NCBI RefSeq assembly: GCF_026213295.1
Contig: NC_079424.1
Span: 17,484,903 to 17,548,902, forward strand
From: Gadus chalcogrammus
Taxonomy: Eukaryota; Chordata; Actinopteri; Gadiformes; Gadidae
DNA length: 64,000 bases
Direction: 5' to 3'
A program made the position numbers and the translations under genes. This document shows positions 21,752 to 46,700 of this stretch, in pieces; position 1 is the stretch's first letter, and every line of letters begins with the position of its first letter. The notes below the pieces were generated by a model. It made no database searches and had not been told where the DNA came from. It saw only the letters and a list, made by a program, of their open reading frames with translations.

Positions 21752-22400
21752 GCGCGCATAGTAAGGTGAATTGAATGAAGACTTTTTTCGTTTTGAAGTA
21801 TAAATCTAAATCAGACTCCTCCCTTTAATTAAAATGAGGGAGGTCATTTAAGATCAAACACAGAGCTGAAATAGCCTCTCACTGTTACCAAGGCGTTTTA
21901 CTAATTAGCTCACCTGCCGCAGCTCACCTGCCGCAGCTCGCCTGCCAAGTGTTTTTCTTAATTAGTTCATTGGTTGCATCTGGTGCGTCTTACTTGAGAG
22001 GGAACGGGACCGTACGTTGGTGTCCTCCGCTGTTTGGCAGTGTGAAGGAAATCGGGGATTGTGGTGGTTTAACTCTCATTTGAAATTGCACCATGAGTAA
22101 GCTGTTCCTTCCTTCAAAGGTCTATCATGGATATTTAACTGCAGTTCTGTGAGTATCCCAACTTAACCATCAAGATGAACTGCAAGCTGTAAGTCATTAA
22201 TTTCTCATTACTCTTGGGCACATTGATGTATTTTGGCTTCCTGGTGAGTTAACCTGTTACCTGAAGGTTTATCTGAGTAGTAAGGATGTTTGTGTTTGGT
22301 TTATGTTGGCTTTAATGATTTGTTCAAATGGTTACAGGCTCCAAGTTATTGTTGTAAGCTGGAGTAATGGGTTGGGTTCTGATATCTTCAGTCTTTCATG

Positions 22401-23968
22401 GTCTGAGTGAGCAGAGGTGCATACTGGGATACAGAGCTGTCTGAAGTCTACAGGTCTGTAGACACGCCCCCTTAGGGGAAACCGAGTGTTTGAGAAACTG
22501 TTGTGATGTCAGTTACATGGACTGGAATGTTCTTAAAGATGGAGACAGGGATTCAGAAGGAGAAACACCAGGGGGAGATGAGGAGGCTCCTCATCTCAAC
22601 GACTAAAACACAACTTCAGTCTGACACAGAGAACCATGGAACACATTCAACAGTCCCCTCCAGGCATCGTGACTCCTCAGGAACAGTTTGATTTCCAAGA
22701 AGGTCTTATTTGGGGCCATCCCCATATGGATCCTGCTCCTCAAGAGCCACCCCCCTCCACTGGGTGGTCTTCTGAACAGATGACCTCCTTCCTGTCCTCA
22801 GGCTGACTAAAGCTGCACCGTTTGCATCTGTAAAGGCCCCTCTTTCAGGAAACCACTGGACTACAAAGACATGACTTCAGAGACGTTGAATCAACCTGGG
22901 ACACATTTTGGAGACGCCAAGCATAATCCTTCACCAATGTGGGACGCCACTGAAGAATGTTGTACATAATTTACATCTCTGGAGACATTGGTTGTTCTGT
23001 TATGGGTGCCCTGGCAGGAGAGCTGGGAGGGTGATGATGGAATGTTATTTGGCATGAGGTTTTTACCCTGCATGATTGTTTGGCCTTTTATGGCTCAGTG
23101 GTGTGTGTGTGTTTGGGTTTGACATGAGATTGATGATTTTTGAGCATCGCTAGGGTTCTACTGTGTGTGTGTGTGTCTCTCTCACTCACACCTGGCATGG
23201 GGTTCTACGTGCCTGTCCTGGGTTCTATGTGTGTGTGTGTCCGGCTTGCTTTGACACTGATAATGTTCATACAGGGGTCTGTGTGATTGGCTTGGGATAT
23301 TGGAATGGTCAACTAAATCATACCTGATGGACTGCCACACGTTTACTTAAGGGCCTCCAGTAGACATGAAGAGCCCTGAGCGACGCTCCGGAGCGATATC
23401 CAACACACTGGGCAGGAAGGAGACTCAAGTGTAAAACGATGCAAGCGGCGTGTTCAGATCAGTGACTTCAAACTAGGACTACACCAATCAGGATCAATGG
23501 AGGATGGACACCTAAAGGAATTCCACAAGGAGAGTCTGACGTTGGAAAGGGACCTAAATGGATATTCAAGATGACCTTCAGACCTGTAATGAGATGGCTC
23601 TTCCTACCTGGCTGGATTGACAGCTAGTGCGCTCTTCGAGCTGAAGTTTTGCTCTTCAGCTGAGGAGGTAAGGAGGTAACTTTCACTGGGGCTTCAAGGT
23701 GTAAAGAGGAGAATGTTTCAAAGTGTTCCATGGTACTCTGATGAAGACTGTTGTTGTGTTCCATTGGCTGAGTGGAAGAACCCACACATCTTCCTCTTGG
23801 CCTTTCTCCTCTGGGAATCCTGGCGCGATCTTGAAGGATATTCCAGCTCATGTAACTGATGTCACAACAGATTCTCAAACACTTGGTTTCTCCTGAGGGG
23901 CGTGTGTATAGAACTGAAGACTTCAGACAGCACTGTATCCCAGCATGCATCTCTTCTCACTCAGACCA
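22401..23968. repeat. Diverged inverted repeat of unknown origin
   Basis: 22401-22680 and 23690-23968 are inverted relatives. On the - strand of the right arm and the + strand of the left arm one reads GTCTGAGTGAG.AGAG.TGCAT.CTGGGATACAG, GTCTGAAGTCT.CAG, ACACGCCCC, GAAACC.AGTGTTTGAGAA.CTGTTGTGA, CAGTTACATG, and ACCATGGAACAC. Identity is roughly 75-85% by eye. The spacer of about 1 kb carries (GTGT)n scraps and no recognisable gene. Short frames exist in both arms but match no family I know. Confidence 0.6.
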
Positions 23969-25900
23969 CACCCCCATGAGTAGGATGCAACAATCTAGAG
24001 ATGGAGCTGCAGAGTTTTGTAAGTAACGAGGGAGCAGGCAAAGGTGATTAGAACACAATGGAATGTCAAGTCTGTAAATCTTTAAACCATGAAGATGGTT
24101 GGATAGTTCAGGAATTGGGCTTCTTTTTATTATGGGCAGTCCTTTCACTCAGATGCCCACTTCTCACTGGAGCTGTACATGTGTTGGCTGGCTGGCATGA
24201 TTTGCTGTTGGTGATGAGGCGGTCAGGTTGACGTTGCAGGGCTGTGGCCGGCTCTCTGTGAGCTCAACGTTTAGATTTGAATAATCTAGATAATTGCAAA
24301 ACGTAGACAGTTTGGTATTGAATGATTCCAGGATTTTAGGTTTAAAGTTGTTGTGGGACGTACATGGTAGTTTGGTTCTTCGTACGGTTTTGAGTGATAT
24401 AACTTGTACACACTGGGTGCATAATAATGTAAAGGTACACTGAATAGTATTAATGACCAACAGCAACAAACAGATCTCCTCAAGGTAAGTCTGTTGGCTG
24501 TGTTTTAATGTAGACCATCGCTGGACTTCAGGATCTTCCTCCGTTCAGCTCAAGGTGAGGCGCTGGTTCTGTTTTTTCTTTGGTTGGTTCCGGCCGGAAT
24601 GTTCGGATTCCAGTCGGACGGTTTGTGAAGTTTCTGAGTGCGGTCACTTGATTTAGTCCCAATGGTTAGCATAGAACGTTGTTTTGACAACCGTAATAAA
24701 CCAACTGGCAGTTAGTTGGACGGGAGTCCCCTGAGGGAATCTGATGGAACGTTCTGGATTTTATTTGCGTAACCTCGTGACCCTATCTTAAACAATTTGA
24801 GTTTGATATTAAATACATAGACGCGTACGTCGTACAATATGTTAATTTCCATACTTTTAACCACGATGACGTGACGGGAATCTCACTGCGTACAAAACGG
24901 CGTTCTACTTGCTGGCCCATTTTTGACATCAGTGAAGACTGAAAATCATTTCAAGGTGGAAGATAATTTGACATTTCTTCAACGGAACCCAGCACCAGAA
25001 TATGGCTGAGTATATTTGATTTAATATTGATACTGCTTAGTGTTCTTTGTTACTTCAGCTTTTGTAGGTTCTAAATATCTGCTGTCATTAATTGCCACAG
25101 AAGTTCAACCCTACCCAATGGAATGATGTTAAACAACGACTTTGGTGCAGAGTTACCAACTGGATAATATCAAAGCTAAAATAATGGCCGTCCTTCCCAC
25201 ATATTACAGTAGAAGATACTCTAGAACTGTACAAGGTTAAAAAGGTAACATGTAGTTTGTCCCAAGATGTCTGCCTCCTCACCCAGAGCAAGACCTCCAC
25301 CTCCTCACCCAGAGCCAGACCTCCACCTCCTGTCAGAAGTCCTCCAGAACAGGTCAGTGCTCTGGTGTGTGAGCAGAGTCTCAAGTCAGTTTCAATGCAT
25401 GGCCTGAACCACTTCTTTAAACTGGACTGCTCTGTCTTCATTCCCAAAAATGGGATGCTCATGTCTGGTCTCAAGTCTTTTCTAGCCTTGAGTTATAAAA
25501 TAATAGTTCAATTAATTGTGTAACTCTGTTTCGGATGAGTCAATTAAGTTTATTGGTGGGCAAATGCTGATATAAACCTGCTGCTGTAGCTGAATGGCGA
25601 GGCTGAGAGGCTGGGGACCGGAGGCTTGTGGTGCCAGGATGGACCGGAGACTGAGGCTGGAGACCAGGGGCCTGCAGCACCGGACTAGAGGGTAACCAAC
25701 ACCAAGCTCATCTGAAACACCAAAACCAGACCTAAACTACCTTGGATTTTAATCATCTTATGACTTTAAATCTATGCCAAGCTGTGATTTGAGTTAAGTC
25801 ATACAGGGGTTATGCAAGTCATATGAGCCATTAATGTTACTAGTGCTTCTACGACTGTAGTGGATGAATTGCTGAACGCGACAATCTGCAGATGTTGTCT
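23969..25900. other. Unique spacer, no gene recognised
   Basis: AT-rich, non-repetitive sequence with small frames on both strands. At 25270-25345 CCTCACCCAGAGC is repeated three times (ACCTCCACCTCCTCACCCAGAGCC). Nothing can be assigned to a family. Confidence 0.4.
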
Positions 25901-26009
25901 AATTTAAGTGTTTAAATTAGTCTTCCATTTTACAAGTGAACCTCAGATGCAGGAGGTGGGGTGCGTTGCGTCCCCAGGTGATTTACTGCTGAGACCAACT
26001 GTATGTAAC

Positions 26010-26290
26010 CAGACCAGGAATCCATGGCTGAAGGAGCTGATGGAGGAGCCGTGCTGAAGGACCTGATGGAGGAGCGGAGCTGATGGAGGAGCAGTGCTGA
26101 AGGAGCTGATGGAGGAGCCGAGCTGAAGGACCTGATGGAGGAGCGGAGCTGATGGAGGAGCCGTGCTGAAGGTCCTGATGGAGGAGCCGAGCTGATGGAG
26201 GAGCAGTGCTGAAGGAGCTGATGGAGGAGCCGAGCTGATGGAGTCATGCTGTAGGCCCTGCCTGGTGGAGCTGGTGGAGGCCCTGCCTGG
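26010..26290. repeat. Minisatellite with GCTGATGGAGGAGC core
   Basis: Irregular tandem array of GAGCTGATGGAGGAGC and CTGAAGGACCTGATGGAGGAGC units, about 20-45 bp each. The same core recurs in the modules at 26430-26900. The - strand stays open for 156 codons only because the unit lacks stops. Confidence 0.8.
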
Positions 26291-26429
26291 TGAAGGACGT
26301 CTGTCGTCGGGTAGATGGAGCTTGACTCTGAAGTGATCATCACACTCACTGCCACTTCTCGCAGAATACTGCTACCACAAACTACCGGCGTTTGTACCAT
26401 ATATACCAGACGACTATATTTGTTTTACT

Positions 26430-26925
26430 TCCGCTGTTTGTTCCAGACCAGGACTCGGTCTAAGTAGAGCTGCTGGAGGAGCTGAGACGCTGGAGGACTA
26501 CTAGGAATCGACCAACAAGGATTCCTCGTAAGTTTGTATTTAATTACATGGTTGACTTAAAGGGCAAAATACAGCTGTTACTTTGACATGGGTTAACCAA
26601 CTACCGCTGTGTTTTCTTACTAGAACGTGTTTCTGGAGCGGAGGCGAGCTGGAAGGGGAGCCGTGAATCTGGAGGATGACCATCACACTACCAACAAGGA
26701 TTGTACGTTTGTAATAACCAACCAACCAAACAAACAAAAAATAAAATTAAAATAAAGGGCTTAAAAATAAGAGAAACTGCGTGTTTGTTACCAGACTTCA
26801 GGGTCGGACTCGCACTGTTTTTTTCCAGACCAGGACTCTGGCTGAGGAGAGCTGATGGAGGAGCCAAGACTCTGGAGGACGACATCACTCTACCAACCAG
26901 GATACTCGTAAGTTTGCATAAAATA
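26430..26925 (+). repeat. Three exon-like repeated modules
   Basis: Three modules of about 150-200 bp share a TTCCAGACCAGGACTC-type start (clear at 26443 and 26824), a CTGGAGGA-rich body and an end ACCAACAAGGATT or ACCAACCAGGATA followed by TCGTAAGTTTG or TGTACGTTTG. The layout imitates an acceptor, a short exon and a donor repeated in tandem. Coding potential is poor and stop codons are frequent, so a spliced non-coding transcript or a plain repeat are both possible. Confidence 0.45.
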
Positions 26926-26989
26926 AACGGAGTGGACTTGTTGTAACGCAGCATTAGTTTGTCCAGTACAAGTTACGGCATACTACTGT

Positions 26990-27345
26990 GGTTGTTTACC
27001 AGACAAACTACTGCTGCTACTTTGTTACGCGCCATTAGAGCCCAACTACTCCTGTGTTTGTTACCTTACATTAGAGCCCAACTACTCCTGTGGCTGTTAC
27101 CTTACATTAGAGCCCAACTACTCCTGTGGTTGTTACCTTACATTAGAGACAAACTACTACTGTGTTTCTTACCTTACATTAGAGACAAACTACTACTGTG
27201 TTTCTTACCTTACATTAGAGACAAACTACTACTGTGTTTCTTACCTTACATTAGAGACAAACTACTACTGTGTTTGTTACCTTACATTAGAGACAAACTA
27301 CTACTGTGTTTCTTACCTTACATTAGAGACAAACTACGTTTGTAA
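26990..27345. repeat. 36-bp minisatellite
   Basis: About nine tandem copies of a 36-bp unit (TTACCTTACATTAGAGAC plus AAACTACTACTGTGTTTC), with the first copies carrying GCCCAACTACTCC variants. The 36-bp period keeps one frame open (12-residue period LLLCFLPYIRDK) but there is no sign of a gene. Confidence 0.9.
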
Positions 27346-28260
27346 CCAGACCAGGAATCTGGAGGACTGATGGAGAAGCCGTACAACTGGAAGGCAAATT
27401 CTGAGGACAACCAGGACTCTATCTGACTATCTGGACATAGTGGACTAGGTAGGGGGTTGGGGGTTCAACTCTAAAACCAATGTTGCCGGGTAAAAGTCTT
27501 CAGAATACAGTGATGCGTCCTTGTGCAAGGCGCCCTAAAGCCTGCCTGCTCCTTAATGACTTATCTTCGGTTCAGATAATGTTGCATCTTTTGAATATTG
27601 AACCTAATCAATGTCCTTGTTTTGTCCGGGCAGATACACCTGAGCTGAACCTCGCCTGATCCTGTTTGGCCGGAGGTAGACACACCTGAGCTGAACCCGC
27701 CCTGATCCTGACATCCTGCTGGTCCCGTCTCCTCAGTTTATCTGAGCCTCGTCCTCCAGAAGATCTGCTGAGCTCAGCAATCTGAGGCTGATGGATCAAT
27801 GACCTCCAGTGGGAGTGATCTTCTTGAACCCACATGTAACCGTGCTTCCACACGCCTTTCCCTCACGTCTGTCACTAACCTCACTACTTCACTACTCTCT
27901 ACTGCTTCCTCTTTTCTTCCTTCTCTGTGGTTCAAACCTTTACACTGAAGGCGCGTCTTCCTGCCCTCAGAGGGTTCAGCGTTAGGGTTGAGAGTCAGGG
28001 TTTAGAGTCAGGGACAGAGCTGGTCAGGGAGGACTGCTTTTACACAAACCTCTTCACTTGCTTTCGGAATGGTGCTGACATTTTGAAAAGATTAATTTGG
28101 GAAAATGTTTTCCTCTGCATTCCTTCACAAAATTGCATCAAACTTCTGTCAAGTGTTTTTGTTTATATATTAAAATCCCACATTGACTTCTACATGTTTG
28201 GTGCGGTTCATTTAATTGTCATTTAACTTGGTTAATGTCAAGCTAAACTCCTGCAAAATA
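27346..28260. other. Spacer, no gene recognised
   Basis: A direct repeat ACACCTGAGCTGAACC...GCCTGATCCTG occurs twice at 27634-27710. Otherwise unique sequence without a supportable gene. Confidence 0.4.
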
Positions 28261-28261
28261 T

Positions 28262-28835
28262 TTAAAGGACCATTCCGGTATTTTGATCATTGAGCCCCCT
28301 TTCTGGTTTGTTTAGGATGAAATGGAGTGGGTGACACCGAAATTTGAACTATTAGTCCTTTCTCGGGTATTTGGCTCATTTTGAATCGCTCCTGCCTGTT
28401 TCACAATGGTTGTCTGTGTGCATACACAAACCTGTCAACCCAGCAACCCTAAACGTTCGTTTTCAAAAATGTGCAAGTAACCGAGTGGTTAGTGGCATTC
28501 GTGAAGTTAAAAAAATAAAATAGAATAAAATATACTCACATTTTTTGACTCTTCAGAGCACGGATCCACAATGAATTGCGCGTACTTCCAAATTCAAAGT
28601 TAATGGGGATCAGTCAACGGGCAGAGGCAGTGGGCACGAGGCGCCTCGTGCCCACTGCCTCCCTCCGCTGAAGGCTCCGTCAAAACGTTGAACATTTTTC
28701 ACATTTTTCGCCAGCGACGGATCCGTCCTCCAATCAGATCACGTATGCAAATTTAAGCACTGTGACACTACTCTGGCTCTGACGACCCTGGAAAGCTCCC
28801 CCATCCGTCAGCCACGCCTTCTGACGTCCTTTGAC
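28262..28835. mobile_element. Possible partial TTAA-type MITE with palindrome
   Basis: TTAAAGGACCATTCCGGTA at 28262 has the look of a terminal sequence (compare TTAAAGGTCCC and TTAAAGGCCC elsewhere in the window), but its mirror end is missing. A perfect 38-bp palindrome lies inside at 28624-28661. Confidence 0.35.
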
Positions 28836-28845
28836 TGACGGTGAA

Positions 28846-29395
28846 GTGGGCACGAGGCGTCACCAACAAAGTCCTCAGAAAACTTCAATATGTCCAGAAC
28901 TCAGCTGCACGCCTCCTCACTGGTACCCGCTCCAGAGAACACATCACACCTGTCCTCCGTGAACTCCATTGGCTTCCATTTAAACAACGAATCAACTTCA
29001 AAATCTTACTCGTCACCTACAAGGCCCTCAACAGCCTAGCCCCCCCTACCTTGCTGACCTCCTCCATCACCGCGCCCCCTCCCGATTCCTCAGTTCCATC
29101 TCTACCAACCTTCTACAAGTTCCACGGACAGAGCGCCGGACTTGGGATGATCGGCCCTTCTCTGTTGCTGCCCCAAGCCTTTGGAATTCACTCCCCTCCC
29201 ACATCAAAGTCTCTCCAACCCTCTCTTCTTTCAAATCTGCACTCAAAACATACCTTTTTAAACTAGCCTTCCCCACCTAACTCCCACCTTATTCTTCATG
29301 TTTAACCTCTGTTTTTCTTTTTTTCCTAGTCTGTCTTACATAGTTTTGATAGGGCAATATGTAAAGCGTCTTAGAGTACCATATTAAGCGCTATA
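28846..29395 (+). pseudogene. L2/CR1-like LINE 3' end: last piece of reverse transcriptase ORF plus tail
   Basis: The frame reads KVLRKLQYVQNSAARLLTG, HITPVLRELHWLPFKQRINFK, ILLVTYKALNSLAPPTLL, the well-known C-terminal segment of L2-type ORF2, then a frameshifted remainder (FYKFHGQSAGLGMIGPSLLL, LHSKHTFLN). The tail TAAAGCGTCTTAGAGTACC...AAGCGCTAT leads to position 29395, where a TTAA element is inserted. The rest of the tail (TTTCATTTATTATTATT) resumes at 30834. 5'-truncated, as usual for LINE copies. Confidence 0.85.
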
Positions 29396-30833
29396 TTAAA
29401 GGCCCACTATGCAACTTCGGGAATTTCTTCGCTTTTTTCTTGGTTTTGGCACGCACATTTCTCTACACAGCGCCCCCTTCAGTTTCGTAGTAGATATTTT
29501 ACAACACTGTCGTAACAACTCGTTGACGACCCTTCCCCATGCACTTCTACGCGAGGCATGTGCATTTGTTTTCAAAGAAGCCGGCGAAGGCGTGGAGCCA
29601 TGTCCGAAGTAGATGTTCATAAAATGTAGGCAAGGTTATGCATTTTTAAAATTGTGAATTTGTATTGCAATAAACATAAAGCCATCCTTTTTTATAGTTG
29701 ACGGGGAGAATTTATATCCTAGATTATAATTGTTTTATCTTATGTTGAACAGAACAATCAGTGTGAGAGTGTTGGCCAACATAATAATCTAAATAAACAA
29801 GAACCTGGATTCGGGGATTCAGTCTGTATCTGGGGGACGAGACAGACGAAAAGCAAAACATCAATGGAAACAAAGGTGTTTATATGGTTGCAACCAACAA
29901 GCAAGCTAGAAACATACAGGGCTCACAACAAAACGGTCGAGAAAACAATTTTTACAGGGCTCACAACAAAATGGTTGAGCAAACACATTTGTACAGAGGC
30001 TATCAACATCAAGAATACCACGAGGACAAAGTTCACCCAAGGGTACTTTCAATTTCAAAAGCAACACGGCCAAATCGGAGTCTGATTTGCAGTCTTCTTT
30101 TTCTTTCAGTTCACGCTATTCCTGAAAAGCTTGCCCAACGTTTACTCGTGTCTGGCCTCTCTGTCGGTCAGTCTCCCTTTTCTCTTCTTCTGTTCCTCCG
30201 ACATTGGGTTTCTCCGTCTCTTTTTAGTCGGCTGATATATGATGAATGTAACAATCCCTTATTTACTTGTGTTTATATCGAGCCGGTTCCGTGTTTGGGG
30301 GTCTGTGCCGTAAAGCAATTCGTTACTTCGCGAGACCCGAGACTCCCGCGAGAGTGGGCGGCGGGTCGCCGGCAGAAACATATTCCTTTTCTCCGCCAAG
30401 ATGCGCAAGTGGGAGTCGAAACAACGACAATCGAACAAAAATGTATAATGGAACCATCGCAATGACTCCTAGCCTGCTACAGTCGCCTCTTGGGTCCCTT
30501 ATCAGTCGATTGATCCATGATGAATGCAACAATTGCCTCGCAACTGGCTGTTTATATCTAGCCGGTGCCATGTTTGGGTGTGTGTCTGTGCCGTAAAGCA
30601 TTTTCGAAACTACAATCTGACTACATTTTCGAGGATACTTCCGCTGCGTCACATCCGGAATGTCCCGGTCCGAGCAGATCAAGTTGCATATGCGCTTTTT
30701 CACTGTAGAGACGACATGGGTAAATGACACACCCACCAATCGACCCAGAAATGGATGCAGAACCATCAGCATAACTCTCAACCTGCATACTTAATGTAAT
30801 TTTGGCTAAAAAAGTTGCATAGTGGGCCTTTAA
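29396..30833. mobile_element. 1.44-kb TTAA-flanked non-autonomous DNA transposon nested in the L2 tail
   Basis: Left end TTAAAGGCCCACTATGCAAC, right end the exact complement (GTTGCATAGTGGGCCTTTAA), with TTAA at both outer edges. The interior has no transposase. It contains an internal repeat: 30110-30320 and 30470-30600 share TCGGCTGAT/TCGATTGAT...GATGAATG.AACAA and TTTATAT..AGCCGGT.CC.TGTTTGGG. Frames inside (29884-30465, 30323-30781) overlap on opposite strands and match nothing known. Confidence 0.82.
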
Positions 30834-31307
30834 TTTCATTTATTATTATTAAGTGCTAGAGAAGGTTGTTCTTGCCCAGTCGTCGTGACGTCACGTGCAA
30901 AGTATGAATAGGATGCTTATTTTCGAAAGAGGCCAGGATGTGGGCGGAGTTAGGACAGTTACGGGAAAGATTATTCGCGTGCCTGTACATCTTGGCTCTT
31001 GTTTTGGTCCCACACGTCCTAGGCTGAGGGAGGATCCTGAATTATAGCGTTCACCCGGTCTACCCCGATTTTATTTCCGGTCTCTTTGCTATGAGCAGTG
31101 TACGCAAGAACCGTCCCCGGGGAAAGAAGTGGACAAACCCCTTAACGGTAGTGGATATCCCTCTTCCAGAAGTCCCGCCCTCTCTCTAGCTCTCGCCTCT
31201 TAACCCATGCAACTGACAGTCCCGCCCTCTCTATTGCCAATAACGCCCATTCAGAATTCATACAAGCCTGAGATGAGAACTCCTGTGAAAGAGGTAACAG
31301 ACAGTGG
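30834..31307. other. Gene C 5' flank
   Basis: Holds the end of the L2 tail, then unique sequence up to gene C. GCCAATA at about 31218-31224 could be a CCAAT-type site; no clear TATA box. Frames are short. Confidence 0.4.
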
Positions 31308-31322
31308 ATGTTGAGGTCAGTC

Positions 31323-43772
<12,450 letters not shown>

Positions 43773-46700
43773 GTAGTATCATTGATTACATAGCCAGACA
43801 CTTCAGGCCGGCTAACAGCCTCTCTATTTCAATCACCTCTCAGTGGCAGCCCAGGGACCACAGGGATTGGAGAAGTTCCATATCCCTGATAAAGGGGCCA
43901 TTTGGCTAACTTTAATTTCAGCTACTTATTGCATAGGTCTGGTTGAGGAGTTTTAACGGAAGGAGCCACTCATTGGCACTTATGAGTTCAGATCAAGGAT
44001 CCATCTGTAATCTGTGTACGATATTTCTAAACAAGCGTGTTCTCCATGATATCTGAAATCTTTGGTTGCCTCCAGGGGGAGTTGTTGCTGTAACAATGGA
44101 GGAGGAGAATTAGGGATTTAGTAGTAGTACTTATTCCAACTGTTGAAGTGACGACATTAAGCCGATTATCTCAAAGTATTTTTTTAATATTCTCATATTA
44201 TTTCTAAATTGTATAAAAAGGAAAAACTGTGCCAAAATCTTGTAATGTAATGCAGCACAAATTATGCTTCATTAAAAAAAAATACAAAACCAAAACATTT
44301 TATTGTTATTATTAAGCAAAAGTGATTGACAATAAAGAAACTACGACAGATTCAAAAATACTTTGAAAAGGTTTTTATCTTTTATCTAAGGACAAATGAT
44401 GATGATTTGTGATGATGATGGTTTGAGGTAAAAACCCATGGTTTTGTGAGAATGTCAAGACCTTCGGCAGGGATTTGGAAGAGCTGTGTTTGCCATGCGC
44501 TCCGTTGCTGATTAGCTGGTTGATGCTTGTCTCAAAGACCAACTTCGGTTTCCCCAAACAGAGGTTCACAGAATAAATGTTTGCAAATATTTACTCTAAG
44601 GGGTCACGTATCAAGAGTTGTTTCTTTGTTCTCCTTGTACTCTTGGGCACCGCTTTTGTCGATAAAACACAAAACACATATTTGACATGACCAGGTTAAT
44701 TTGGTAAATTCGACTATAATGAATGTTGTTTACATGTTAAACATATGCAGACCATTAAAGAGGAGTGTTAATCCACTTAATCCAGGCATTGTATGTTTAT
44801 TGAACATACAATGGCCAAAATACAATACACACATTATACAGTATATATATTTATACACACATGACATGTGAGTTGTCATGTTTTCAAGCCTCTTCATCGA
44901 AATATTTGAGTATGTGAACTCCTCACTCCACAGTTTGCCAGCCCGTGTTGCGTGTCTGCAGTGTTAGTCCTGAGATCCAGGGCATTTGTGGTGACCCCAT
45001 TCATGTCGGAAGTTCAGGAGTTGAGAGTGGGGTGACCAGATGTTGCTGATTTGGGGGGGGGATGGTGGCCAGATGAGGTGCCGGGTCCCCAACTAATACT
45101 GTCACCTGGACAGAGTCCTCAAGTGGGTTAGATAACATTCGCAGAGTTTGCCTCTCCCAAATTAATTGTGAGTCAGTATGTTCCCAAACAGGCATGATAC
45201 TGCTGTTGTGGAGAGAAGCATGACAGCTGCAAGTCTGGTTAGGTATTTTTACCATAAGAACTTGTAAGGCTCAGTTATATTGCTTAAAAAACTGTTACGT
45301 ATATATATCATATCACTTATGTATATGTAATGCAATATTTGATGTGAGTTTTTGAATTTTAAAGAAATACACACATCAAATCTTGCTTTACCTATGCATA
45401 CAAAATTACAAGATATGTCTTGATAGATAACATAATGACTAGATATGTGTCATAACAACCAATATCTAGATATGTCTTGATATCTAACCTACATGTGTCC
45501 AAGGTAATAATATAATGAGTCTTAGTACCTAACCTAGTGACTAGATATGTGCCTTAGTAACTAACCTAATTACTCTTATTCCCAAAGACTAGATGTCTAG
45601 GTTACTAACCTAATAAAAAGCCTGGATTCTTAGGGTAGCGATTTCTTAACACCACCCTAATGACTAGAATAAGACCTTGAGTTGGATATCTTAATACACA
45701 CGCCTTGAACAAGCAAAAGGTAAAGAAACAAGTTGAATTCCTCTGTGGCGATACTTCCCTTTAATAAAAATATATTCTGTAACGGTCAATGCCAAAGACA
45801 AGCATTTTTACCGGGCGTTCATTGATGGGGCATTGTGGCCCAGGTTTCAGAGGACGGATACAGAGCTCTCGATCAATACCGGACCAAGTTCAACAAGGTT
45901 TATGTCTTGATAGCTAAATTAATGTCCTAACGATGACTTAATGGAAAGCTATGTCTTCATAAAATAAATAGTCTTGTAGCATAATAACATGTTATGTTTG
46001 ATTTCTCTATTGCGAAACAAGCGTTAATCGTAGCCTATCTGTTTGTTTTACATAACGCAATAGATATTTATTAATAAACATCATGATTTCTAAATGTCCA
46101 TATGGAATGTTGAATTGGTACTGGTAATTATTGTTATAATAACCATTATTATTGTGAATAATACAATGCTTTCCTTATACGAAGCAAAATTCATGACACA
46201 ATACTTATTTCCCTGTCATTCCTGTCATTTTCTTTTGGGACTTCTAAAGCAAGAATCTCCTAAACGAGTATTCTTCTGAAACTTTTACTGGGATGTGATC
46301 AGTAGGCCCATGTGCAGGGTGCGTGTTTAGGGCCTGCACACGAGGAGTAGGCTATGCATTTGAGAGCGTAGTGTATGTGACTGCATGTGTGCATGTTTTC
46401 GTAAGCTTGGGTGATTCGCACCAGATGTGGTTCACTCGGGGTGTCTGCGACAGAGAGGCCGCACTGTACTTCACTGAGCTCGAGTTGTGAAAAGCAAACA
46501 TGCAACTTCTTTCACACATGGCTGACATTAATATCTCTGCTGTATTCCTCCACCCCACCCACCCTCACTCCGGCCCCACTCCACCCTACCTCCTTTAAAA
46601 GAAATGAAGATAGGAGCTGCATGTCTCGCTGTGGGTCGGGGGAGATCTTTACGTAGTTGCAAGGGGATCCATGAATGCGCTGATGTTCGGCCAACAGGAG

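Noticed and set aside
26959..27345. 128-codon frame with LLLCFLPYIRDK repeats
   Set aside because: The 36-bp minisatellite is a multiple of three and keeps a frame open; it has no conserved domain or exon context.
29884..30781. 193- and 152-codon frames on opposite strands
   Set aside because: Overlapping frames inside a non-autonomous TTAA element, no transposase motif.
44375..44569. 64-codon - strand frame just downstream of gene C
   Set aside because: Composition looks protein-like and it could be a terminal exon of an opposed gene, but I recognise no family, and it overlaps gene C's probable 3'UTR/poly(A) region.
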